The notes beneath the pieces were generated by a model. It saw only the letters and a list, made by a program, of their open reading frames with translations. It did no database searches and was not told the DNA's origin. From the NCBI GenBank assembly GCA_015066385.1, contig SVOJ01000004.1, positions 1 to 64,000 of the forward strand: DNA of 64,000 nucleotides. The letters run 5' to 3'. This document shows positions 39,801-51,800 of this stretch, one piece after another. The position numbers were made by a program, and so were the translations under genes. How positions within the stretch are numbered: position 1 is the stretch's first letter; each line of letters begins with the position of its first letter. The DNA is from Oscillospiraceae bacterium. GTDB taxonomy: Bacteria > Bacillota > Clostridia > Oscillospirales > Acutalibacteraceae.

Positions 39801-42800
39801 GCAACCGAGTGCTTCGAAGAGAAGTACGAAGCCTTCGCTGTAGCCGTTTGCGCCGGGCAGTTTGATAAGGTCTTGTTTACCGGTTGCATTATCGGTGAAG
39901 AAAGCAATGTCTTCGCCGAAGAACAGCCAGGAGAGAATCGGATTCAGCGGAGCAAGGATTTCGCAAAGAGCGTTTACGAAGCTTGCCTTTGCTTCATTTG
40001 CGGGAGTAAGCGGGTCATCTTCCGTGAACGAGGAGTACTGACCAAGTTTGGAAACAGTAACCTGTTTCACATCCTTGGTGTACTTGTAGGAGACAGTTGC
40101 TTCGCCTTCCTCAACTTCGAATTCAGCACCGGGTACGAAGCCGAGTTCCTGACCGAGGTCAAGCACATATTCGTCGGTTTCTTCCCATTTGTCGGTTTCC
40201 GCGTTGAGTTTGAGAAGCGTATACTTGTCAACCAGTTTTGCATCAAGCTCTGCCTGCACGAGGTTGCCGACAAGGTTGACCCAGATGGGTTCAACTTCGA
40301 ACAGCAGTTCGGTGAGCATGACGGAAATGGCTTCAAGGTATTCTTCTTTGTAGAGGGTGAAGTCTTCGCCGAGAAGCATATCAATGAGGTCAACATCTTC
40401 TTCGCCGTTGATGAGGCTCATCACTGCGGAAATGATGGTGTTCATCTGATAGCCGAGGGTTTCGGCAAGGTCTTCGCTCCAGTCGTTGCTGTAGGACAGG
40501 TAGGTGACATAGCGATTGAGAGAAGCAAGGCTGATATTGGTAACAACCTTCTGATCGCCGATCACGGATTCTTCAACAGTACCGCCCATGTAGTTCCAGT
40601 TGATGTCGGAATATTCAACATCCAGTGCACCACCGGTGAGCAGTTTGACGATGCCGTTTACAAGGCCGTCCGTGCCGATCATGTTGTCAAGAGCAAGTGC
40701 GTTGTCAATGCCCTTTTCAGCATCGGTGTAAGCAACAACTTCAAGAAGCATGTTGATGATGATGGTCAGGAAATCGCCCTTGGACTGAGCATAGTCAGAG
40801 CCGTAAACCATCTTGAATGCAAGGTCACCGTTGGAGGAGGTGAATGCCTGCATCTTACCAAGGAAGAAGTTGTCAAGCTTTTCGGGAGCAAGAGTGCCGT
40901 CAGCATTCTTGAACACATCCGTGATTTCAAGATCTACAAAGCCTTCAACAAGAGTGAAGATTGCCATGAGATCAAGAACAATGTTGCCGTTTTCATCGAA
41001 GAGCGAGAAGCCTTCGGGAAGAGCATCCTCAAGCAGGCCGCTGAGCAGACCTTCAAGAGAGATATCGTCTTCGACAATGCCGGATTCATTGACGAGGTCG
41101 AGCATGGTCAGCAGGCCGCCGACAAGGTTCTGTACGGAAGCAGCAAGACCGTTTGCGTTGATGAAGTAGATGAGGTTAAGCAGAATGCCGAGAACCTTAT
41201 CAATCGGAGTAGTGCCGTCAGCATCGGTCTTGAGCAGGGACATGACATAGTCAAGAACACCTGCAATGATATCATCGAAGATATCTTCGCTCTTATACTG
41301 AACGGAAGGATCACTTACGTCAGGAAGCTTGTTGGCAGGTACGCCGAGAGCTTCGAAGATCGGAACAAGACCATACTTGTAGCCGTGGCCGCCCTTGAGG
41401 TTGATAAGGGACTGTGTACCGTCTGCATTGGGATGGAAGAATTCGAAGGAAGAACCGAACAGCAACCAGTCAAGAAGCGGGAATGCGGGAGAAAGAACAA
41501 CACTGAGTGCAGTTGCGAAATCGCGGGTGCTGTAGTTGTCTACAATGTAGTACTTGAGCTCGGTTGTGTTTGCGGTGATGGTGCCGTCTTCGTTGAGAAC
41601 GGAGAACGGTACGGTGTAGAAGAAGTAATCAAGGCCGTTTTCGTCAGTTGCAATCTGAACATCAGTGTTCTTGACAACGAGTTCAACAGTGGTCTTGGTG
41701 GCTTCGTCGAAGATGACGTTGCCGTCTTCATCAGTGGTGGTTGCGGTGTAGGTATCGTAGGTGGTGGTCCATGCAGTGTCACCTTCAGCATCGGTTACCA
41801 TATCGGCAAATGCGATGCCGTCCCATACGGACAGATCGATATCAAGAAGTGCATCGAGCAGATCCGTGATGGCCTTATCAAGGTTGCCGAGCAGACCGGC
41901 AAGCATGTCAAACAGGGACTGTGCGGTTTCAGCAGTCAGAAGACCGTTGAGAAGGCCGCCGAGCAGATCATCGAGAGTCTGCGGTTCTTCACCTTCGGAA
42001 GCAGTCATGGCAAGAACCGTATCAACGATGTTGTTCAGATTGCTGTCGAGGGTGTCTACGAAGCCTTCGTTCCACCAGTTGGGATAGTTGAGGTAGTTGA
42101 TGGAGTGGTCTGCTCTGTATGCAAGGGAGATTGCAGTAGCAGCTTCATCCGTTGTGGGAAGGTTTTCAAGATCAACGGTCTTGTCGAAGTAGAACCAGTC
42201 AATCGGAGCCTTCTTACCGGTTACGAAATCGCCCTTGACAATCTTGACAATATTTGCAAGGGAGCCGGGATCCATACCAAGCAAAGCATCCAGTGCATTT
42301 GCGTTGACATACTGGCCGTCTACCTGATATTCGAGGACATCAAGCAGGAAGCTGATGATGATAGTGATGAGGGCTGCACGGTCTTCACTCGGAAGCAGGT
42401 TGCCTTCTGCATCATACAGCGGTTTGCCGTCCTGCGTATCGAGAACCATTCTGTAGCCGAGGTAGTTTGCAAAGTATTCGTTGCCTTCGCTGTCAGTTAC
42501 ATATTCGCCGCCGGCGGAGATGTACTGTTCGATATGACCAAGATAGAAGTAGTCAAGCTTGGTGCCGACGACTTCGTTGATCTTCATGCCGGTGATGGCT
42601 TCAGCAAGTTCAAAGATGTCCTTAAGCTTGAGCTGAGCGATATCGAACTTGTAATCCTTGTCAACAAGAATATCTTCAAACAGGCCGAGGATAAGGCTGC
42701 TGACATCGATGGGTTCATCAAGGATACCGGATTCAGCGATTGCATCAAGGATGTTGAGAGCGAAGCCTGCAATATTGTTGATGGCAACGCCCAGACCGTT

Positions 42801-45800
42801 GGAGTTGATGAAGTAGATCAGGTTGGGAAGAACTTCGTCAAGAGCAACGTTGATGGGATCTGCAAGAATTTCGTCAAGTCTTACAAATACGGAGTTAAGG
42901 AGATCGGTTACAGCCTGCTTGACATTGATGTCACCGGTTTCCTTATCGGTGTAGTATTCAACGGAGTGCAGGTTTTCACAGCCGAGTGCTTCAAGAAGAA
43001 GAACAAGACCTGTGCTGTAGCCCAGACCGCCGTTGATGGTGAGAAGAACATCTGCATTGACAACATATCTGGTGTTGCCTTCGATGTATTCTTTACCGTA
43101 CAGACGGTATGCCATGTCTTCTACACCGTTTACGGTTACAAGAGCATCACCTGCAAGCTTGTTGCCGGTTGCAGTCCATGTATTACCGCCGTCGGTGGTG
43201 GTGTATTCGTTGTAGTAGAAGTTGTCATTGGTGGGATCTTCATCATAGCCCATGCCATGGCCTACGAAGAACTCGTATTCCTGACCGAACAGGAGCCAGC
43301 CGAGAACTCTGGAGATGGAGCCGACAAGTTTGGAAAGACCGTTTACAAAGTCGTCTCTGTCTTCTGCGATATCGGTTGTGGTTTCGTCGTCAGGACGGAC
43401 GAAGTAGAACTTGGCACCGGTTTCGGTTGCGCCGGGAGTGACAGTACCGGTGAGTTCATCGGTTGTGTCATCATAATGATAATCGGTGGTGAAGTAATAG
43501 AGTTTTGCAACATCGTCCCAGACAAGCATGTTTTCAAGATCTTCAGCCTTGATTTCGACAACGTGTTCAACTTTCTTGAACTTGAAGGTCGGATAGTCGT
43601 CGCTGTCGTCATTGGGCGTGCCGGGATCAATCATAATGGTGTTGCCGTCATCATCGAGGACATAACCGTCTTCAATGTAGGTGTAGTAAGTATAGGTGAA
43701 TGCGGGATAGGTGCTTACAACTTCCATGATGGGCTCATTGTTTTCGTCAAACATGAGTTCGCCTGCGTCGTCCTTCTTCTGTTCATAAACGGGAACATCG
43801 GTAAGGGAAGCGAAGCGGAAGTCATTCCATTCGGAGATGGATACGCCGAGAAGAGCATCAACAAGGTTGAAGATGACTTCGTCGAGAGATTCCATAAGGT
43901 CTGCAACAAGAGAACGGATGGATTCAAGCGTTGCACCGTTGTAGATGTCGAGCATACCGCCGAGAAGAGCAGCGATGTCTGCTTCTTCCGCACCGGTCAT
44001 GGAGAGGATTGCGGAAACAAGGTCTTCAATGCCGTAGGCAAGGTAAGCAGCGGATTCATAGGTCCAGTCGTTACCGTAGGTGAGGTATGTGAAGTCATGG
44101 CCTCTCATAGCACCCTTGTCTGCATTGTCCTTGATAGCATCGCCGGAATCGGGAACGAGTTCAACGTCCTGATTGAAGTAGTACCAGTCAACATCCTTAT
44201 AGTCTGTAAACTTGGTATCAAGCAGAGCAATGATGTTTTCAACAAGACCCGGCTTGCCTTCTTCAACACCGATGAGCTGGTCAATGGCTCTGAGGTTGTT
44301 GTATTCGATGGTTTCGGTGGATTCGTAGACATAGCGATAATAGTCGCCTGTGGACCACTTGCCGAAGGGATCGTCAACGATTTCGCCGTCGGTCTTCTTT
44401 TCATAGGTGCCGACCTTGTTGTTGACGGAAGTGAAGTTGTAATAGGTTACTTCAACTTCTGCATAATCAAGATAATCGTAGTCAAGGTAATCATAAACAG
44501 CGGTTTCGGTGTTTTCATTGCCTTCGCCATCGGTTGTGGTCTTGGTCAGCGTGTAAACGCCGCCGTTATCCTGGACATCCCATTCAGCAGCATTGTAGCT
44601 GACCTTTTCGGTTGTGCCTGCAATTTCATAAGAAATGACATGGTAGTTCACAACTTCTTCAGTAAGCTTGAGGTTCAGGTAGTCAGCGGAATCAATAACA
44701 ATGGTATCATTGATAACATTGCCTTCTTCGTCAGTCTTAACAGAGCCGTCTTCGTTGTACTGCGGCTTTGCAAGGGTGTAGATGCCGTCTGCAACAGACA
44801 GAGTCCATTCTGCACTGCTGTAGGTTTCGGTGGTGGTTACATCTTCCCAACTTGCCTTATCGTCGTGGGAAACCTGAACCTTATAAGTATCCTGCGTGTA
44901 AGTGCCCTGATCCATGAGGATGTCAAGGATGATACTGATCAGGATTGTGATAACGTCAGCCTGGTCTTCCTTATCGGTGCAGGCCATTCTGTAAGCCATT
45001 TCGCCGTTTGCGGATGTGAAGTACTGTACTTCACCGACATACAGTGTTTCAAGGAAGGTGAGCATGGATTCATTGACATGGATGCCAAGGAAGTGCTCAA
45101 GAACACCGAAGATTGCACCGAGGGTGATGTTATTCAGGTCAAGATCGATTGCATCTGCAATCAAAGCACCGAGGTTGATCTGATCTTCGGGATCCATAAC
45201 AGCATTGACTACTGCAAGGAAGTCAGTAATGAAAACAATGATATTGTTGATAGAGGTGGAGAAACCACCGCTGTTTGCGAAGTAGATAATGTTGGGAAGT
45301 TTGTCGATGAGCCAGTCAATGGTGTTGACGGTGGTGTCGCCTTCTTCCACATAGAACATATCTTCAGCAGTCGGATAGAGGATTGCATTGATAAGCTGTT
45401 GCAGAATTTCAACAAAGTGTGCAAGGAATTCATGCACCTTGATGTCGGAAACATTGCCGTCTTCGTCGAAGACATAGAAGCTTTCTGCGGGTTTGCATTC
45501 CAGACCGAATGCTTCAAAGATCGGGATAAGACCGTATTTGTAACCCATGCCGCCGTTGAGAATCAGGGAGTCATCACCGAAATCATTCGGGTTGTTGCCG
45601 TCACCGTCAAGGTCGCCTTCGGTATCATATACGATATCATAGGTTGTGCCGCCGGAACCCTGGATCTGCTGATACTTGATGCCTTCGCCCATGGTGAAGA
45701 AGAAGCGGTAGTCAGCGCCGATAAACAGCCAACCGAGCAGATATGCTGCAGGCTGCAGAAGATCGGTGATGAGCTCGAAGAATGCTTCCTGTTTGTCGTC

Positions 45801-48800
45801 AGAATCATCAATGCCGAAGTCATAGGAAACAACTTCAACTTCAACTTCTTCCATGACGGGATTGCCTTCTTCGTCGAGAACAGCTTCGCCGTTTTCGTCA
45901 ACAACAGGCTGTTCGACCCATTCGGTGTCAACGATTTCGAAGTCGGAGCTTACAACATATTCATAAGTTCTGACACCTGCATCGTCGATATTGGTTACGA
46001 TGTGGTCAAAGTACTTGTACCAACCGTATACCGGGTTGCCTTCGTCATCGAATTCACGGGTTTCAAGAATATCGTCACCGAGTGCATCGTCGGGGGACTT
46101 CACGTCGGATACGATGTCGGTTGCAATGTTGGTGTTGAGCAAGGTGTCAACCAGCTGGAATACAACTGCGGGCAGCAGATTAAGAACCGTACCGAGCAGG
46201 TCAACAATGGTACCTGCCATTTCATCGGTGAACAGCATGCCGTTCAGAAGACCGTCCAGCATTGCGGGCAGGCTTTCATAGGTCTGACCGTCGATTTCGA
46301 CAAGGCCTGCAACCATGTTGAGGATGGCATCAAAGCTGTCATAGATGCCGTCAACGGTTTCGTAAGTCCAGTCAGTTACATAGGAGAGATAGTAGATAGA
46401 GTGGTACATGGACAGATCTGTGGTTTCTGCATACATCCACTGCATCTGTTCATCGTTGCCGGTCCACTGTTCGGTTTCGCCGTCGCCGTTGAAGTCAGCA
46501 ACCATGCCTTCCATCAGATAATCCCAGTTGGGAGATTTGAATTCGAAGGTGGATTCAGTGAACAGGAAGTCGAGTGCGGCAAACAGACCTTCGGAGTTAA
46601 AATCATCACCTGCAACACCGCTACCGAAAATAAGTTTATCAAGTGCGGTACGGTTTGCTTCGATGTGGAGAAGGTCAAGAAGAATCGACATAAGAAGGGT
46701 TACAGAGTCAGGACCGTAGAAGTTCAGTCTTGTTGCAACGGGCATGAATTCGTTGGAGGTGTAAACCGTGCCGGTTGCATCTACAACGGAGTCGTCCTTC
46801 AAGCCGTTGTTGTTAACGTCAGTCCATGAGTAGTTGGAAAGAGAGAAATATGCCTCAATACCATACTGTTCCATATCACCATCCTTGTTTGCATCACGGG
46901 TGGTGGTCATGGCGATACCTTCAAGGGCATAATGAATGGGAGAGAACTTGAAGCCGAACAGATTCTGAACAATCTGCAGAATAGCCTGAATGCTCAGGTT
47001 CTGAACACTCAGAATTTCTACTGCGGCGGGTGTAGTTTCATTCTTATCCTTGGAAGCAACATAGTGCTCACCGCCGTAAGAATGCAATGCCTTGTATGCA
47101 TCGTAAATTTCAAGTGCTTCCACATACTGAGCATAGTCATTTGCAAGCCAGTATGCGTAGTCAGCGGGATTGGTTTCAGGATCGGGAGCATCCGACAGAA
47201 CGGGTTCTGCGATTACTGCGCATCCGCAGTCGGGATTGGTCAGATTTTCGTTGAGAGCATCATCATATTCAACCAGCAGGTCGAACAGAAGATTCTGCAA
47301 CAGTGCATCCAGATCAAGGTCGAAAATCGGACGAATGGTGTCCACAAGAACAATTGCGAACTGAATGAGGTTGAAGACCAGGTTGGAAAGCAGGTTGGAC
47401 TGCAGGCCATAGAAGATGTTGGGCAGAAGGTCGAAGACTTTCTGAATCATATTCTTGCCGCCTTCGTCATTGGAAAGCAACCAGTCAATCCATGTAAAGA
47501 GCTGTTCGGTAAGGAAAGTAATACCGTAAACAGCACCGGCATTGGAATAGCCTCTGGCTTCGTTATAAGTCGGGTCGGATTTGCTGGAGTTGTCAATAAC
47601 AAGCTGCAGATAATCTGCTGCACTCAGAGCCTCCGTCTGAACACCTGTTTCGACCATTTCTTCGGAACAGATTTCAAACAGTTCCCAGATGGGCAACAGC
47701 AACGAGTCGTAAGCATTGAAGCCGACCAGTGTGAATGCGCCGTCGAACAGAACTGCATCTTCGCCCAAGAGCAGAAGGTTGAACAAGGGAGCAAGGTCTT
47801 CCATCATGTACATGGTGTACGCGACGAAGATTTCACGGTCATAGGTGTTGATGATAGCATCCGGATCAAAGTTGCCGTCGCCGTTCCAGTCAAACCATAC
47901 TTCATAATCAAATCTGTTGTATGCTCGTTCAATTTCATCGGCAGCTGCCTGTGCATCGGGCAGAGCATTGCGGACGATTCTGACACGCGGGAAGTTATCT
48001 ACCCATTCAGACTCGGGCAGAAGGTTACCGTTCTGAACAGTTGCCTGATAATAATCATTACTGGGGATATAGAACTTGACTTCGTTGCCGTCGTCAATTG
48101 TTGTCCAGGAACCGTCATAGGTGTAGTATGTACGGCCGATGACGGTTTTGGTTTCGTTGCCGTCTTCATCGGTCTCGGTCATGATGTAATCTTCATAAGT
48201 ACCGACATACTGTGCGGGGATGGTTATATCAGCACCGAGTTCATCGGTACCGTAAGTGATAACAAGAGCCTTGCCGCAGTTCTTACAATTGACAACTGAG
48301 GAAGAAGGATTGGTGGGATATGCAAAGTTTGCATTGGGATAGTGTTCGAACAGATTACCGGAAAGCGGGACATAGCCGTTTCTGAGTTCACCGTTTTCAT
48401 CACGGATACCCGATTTGGTTACGCGACCGTCATCATCCACAATATCTTCATCAACGCAGAATACGCATTCATACTGCGGAATGATGTCGGTGGCAACGCG
48501 GGTCAGGTGGGTCGTGCCTTCGGCGAGACCGTTGACAACATCGAAAGGCTGATAGTAGCCGTCTTCGAAGTATTCACCGTAGAACATGTAGCCGTAGGTT
48601 TCGAACCACTTGTTGATATTGATGCCGAAGTTGTCTTCAAGCAGGTTCAGGATCTGCTGCGGCAGAGAGCCCATAAGAGAACCGATGGTATAAGCCATGA
48701 GTTCAACAACGTTCCATGCACCGTCAGAGGAGAAGAGTTCTTCGATCATGTTACGCAGGTAGTTTGCCGCGGAACCGCCGCCGATCACATGGAAATCATG

Positions 48801-51800
48801 GTATGCAGAGGATTCTTCATCGGTAAGGATCATACCGAGGATAGCGTCGACTACCTGAATTGCGTTGTCATAGAAGAATTCAGCCTTGTCAAGGGTCCAG
48901 TTGTTTTCGTGGTTGAGGTATACAAAGTCGACAACGGAAACATCTTCAACGGTCTTGAAGAAGACGGAACTCTGGGTGGGATAGTGCCAATCCCAGTTGT
49001 TCAGAGCGTAGGGGGAGGAACCGTCCGTATACTTGCCGACACCTGCTGCATCCTTACCTGCATTTGCGGCTGCTTTGTTGGTGGTATTCGGGCAGAAGAG
49101 TTCTACAAGAGCTGCGATGATATCGGAGGGGCTCATGTGGGTAATGATCTGCTTGAGGTCAAGACCGATCATGTCAACCTTGACGGAATCAAGGTCCAGA
49201 CCGAGAAGCTGTTCGAGGTTTGCACCGCCGTTTGCGGAAGCAAAGTTAAGAACAAACTGAATCAGATAGTAGAATACGTCAGCGATGTCTGCAGTAACAG
49301 CATAGAATGCGCCGGAACCTGCGATCGGGTCGTAGGTTCTTACAGAACCGGTGCGCTTGATGAGATCACCGAGAGCAGCAAATTCACCCATGTTGATTGT
49401 GGGAATGAGGTCAGCAATTTCGGGATCCAAGAATGCTTTCAGAATACCGTTAAGGTCCGTCAGCGGTGCGCCGAGCAGTTCTTCAAGGTTCAGCAGACCG
49501 CCAAGGTCGATCTCGAAGGACAGCGGAGTAATAAAGTTCAGAATCCAACCAACGATGGTTGCACTGGAAAGCAGGGGTTCAAGAATTCCGGCAAAGCCCG
49601 CACCCACCATGTCAGTAACAGCACCCTGACAGCCGTCTTCCAAAGAAAGATTGATCTTCAGTCTGGAGATAAGCGGCTGAATAAGGTCAGAGGCCAGCAT
49701 GAACATCAGATTGGGAATCAGATTCAGAACATTCTGCAGGGGAGCTGCACAAATCTTGTTGATGAGTGCATAAACAGGTGTAAACAGACAGTCTGCAAAC
49801 TGAGCTGCCGTTGCAGCGCGCTGACTGTTACCAAACGTTCTGGAGAACGGACGATCGTTAGTGGGATTATAGTCACTTACATAGTAAGGAGAAGAAGAGG
49901 AGGTGTAATCATTATAGAAAAGAGTTTCAAAAATCGGAACCCAGAGGTTGTTGTAAAGATCCAGACCGCCGATTTTGAGATATGCTTCTGCAACATAAAG
50001 ATCAATGTAATCCGCATTGACATTGAAAATAGAATAACTGAGGTGTACATTTTGAATTCGACCGAAAGCAAAGTCGCCGTTTGAACTTGCATCGTAGTCA
50101 ACATTACAGAACAGAGTCTGCAGAAGGGGAAGCAGGGTGCTGAAAACGTCACCGATGACAACAAGGAACTTGTTGAAACGGGCTTCGGGATCGGTAATAC
50201 CGTCAAGGCCCCACTTGAAGCCGAGATAATCGAGTTCTTTACCCTGAACAGAGCCGTCACCATTGAGGTCGAACTTAGTCCAGTCTGCGCCGGCGGCATT
50301 GAGCTGGTTGATCATGGAGGTGTAGTTTGCTCTGTTGCCTGTGTTGTTCAGAGCTGCACCGACCAGACCGGGATACAGATTCAGTCCCAGATCGCTGAAT
50401 ACCGAATAGAGAGCTTTCGGTCTGTGGTTGCTTACACCGGACGGCAAATTGCCGTCAACATAAATGTAAATGTTACCGGAGAACACGTCTTCATTGACGG
50501 CAATCGGTTCTTTCGAGAAGTCTTTCAGCAGATCAGCAAGCAGGTCTGACAACATCGGGAACAACAGACCGACAATGGTATTAACAAAGTTATCGGAGAA
50601 AATGAGGTCGCCGAGCAGGTTTTTCAGCCAACCGGAAAGATTGTCGGCGCCGGAATCGGGAGCAATCAGATTGATAAAGTCGCGGGAAACGAGGAACTGG
50701 TCGATCTTTGCGATCATTTCTTCCACGCGGTCAACGGAAAGAACATAGTCGTCCTCTTCGTTTGCGGCAAGGTCATTGCCGAAGGTTGTACCTTCACGGG
50801 CAATATCAGCATAAGCCTGTGCGTGACGGATGGTATAGTAACCGTCGCCGCCCACGCCGTCGTTGTTACCGTCGTCGTAGGAGATCTTCTTATAACCTGC
50901 AACAATGTTAGCGAAGTAGTTGTCATACATTCTCTTACAATCGTCAATCAGGTCATACATAGCCTTCAGATTGGCTCTGCGGGTTTCATTGAATTCACCG
51001 GCACGGTTGCTGTTGTCGTCATATCCTGCATAGCCGGAATCTGCGAATGCAACAGTAGAATCGGAAGCACGGACATAAACATTGTTGCCGGTGATCCAAT
51101 AATACAGAGCATGGTCAACAAGGTTGACACCGGTGTTGATCAGGGAGAAGTTGGAAAGGGTTGCACCTGCATGTGAACCGTCAATGCTGATGCTGCCGTT
51201 CATTTTGGTAACGTCCATACCGGGCATAATAACAGTGCCGTCGATGGTAACAACATAACCTGCATCTGTCAACAGTGTAATAAGGTCGGTAAAGATACCC
51301 ATGTATGCAGCATCACGGATCTTCTGCACGGTGGGGTTGATTGTTGCAGTATCAAAGTCAGCAAAGATGGAATTGATTTCTGCAGCAGTCAGCGGTTCAA
51401 GCGTAATGGTAGTGGGGTTGCCGTCCTGGTCAAGAACAGCCTTGTCACCGCCGCTGATGGCAAGATTCTTTGCTGCGGTCCATTCGGATGCATATTTGGT
51501 AGCAGAAATATAGTTGGCAACCAGACCGGAAGGAGCCTGTGCCATCCAGTTTGTACCCTTATTCTGAAGATGCCAGTTATAGGCTGCGGATGCAAGATAG
51601 TTGATCTTGACACCACGGTAAGACATTTCGTGCGTAAGAGCAGTAATGAAACTTGTAATGTAGCCGACACCACCCGGGAACAGTTCTGCAAATGCTGCAC
51701 TGTTCACATAGCCGTTGATTGCACTCAGATGCGACTGCATCTGATCAACACCGGCAATCAGTTCAGCGTCGGTAGTATACTGCAGTTTGTTGTAGATTGC

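Noticed and set aside
23787-46829. A plus-strand open frame of 7,680 codons opposite the giant gene
   Set aside because: It is in exact codon register with the sense gene and exists because the sense codons TTA, CTA and TCA are not used. Its translation is Val/Asp/Cys-rich with no signal peptide, ribosome binding site or known motif. It is a shadow, though the codon bias behind it is reported.
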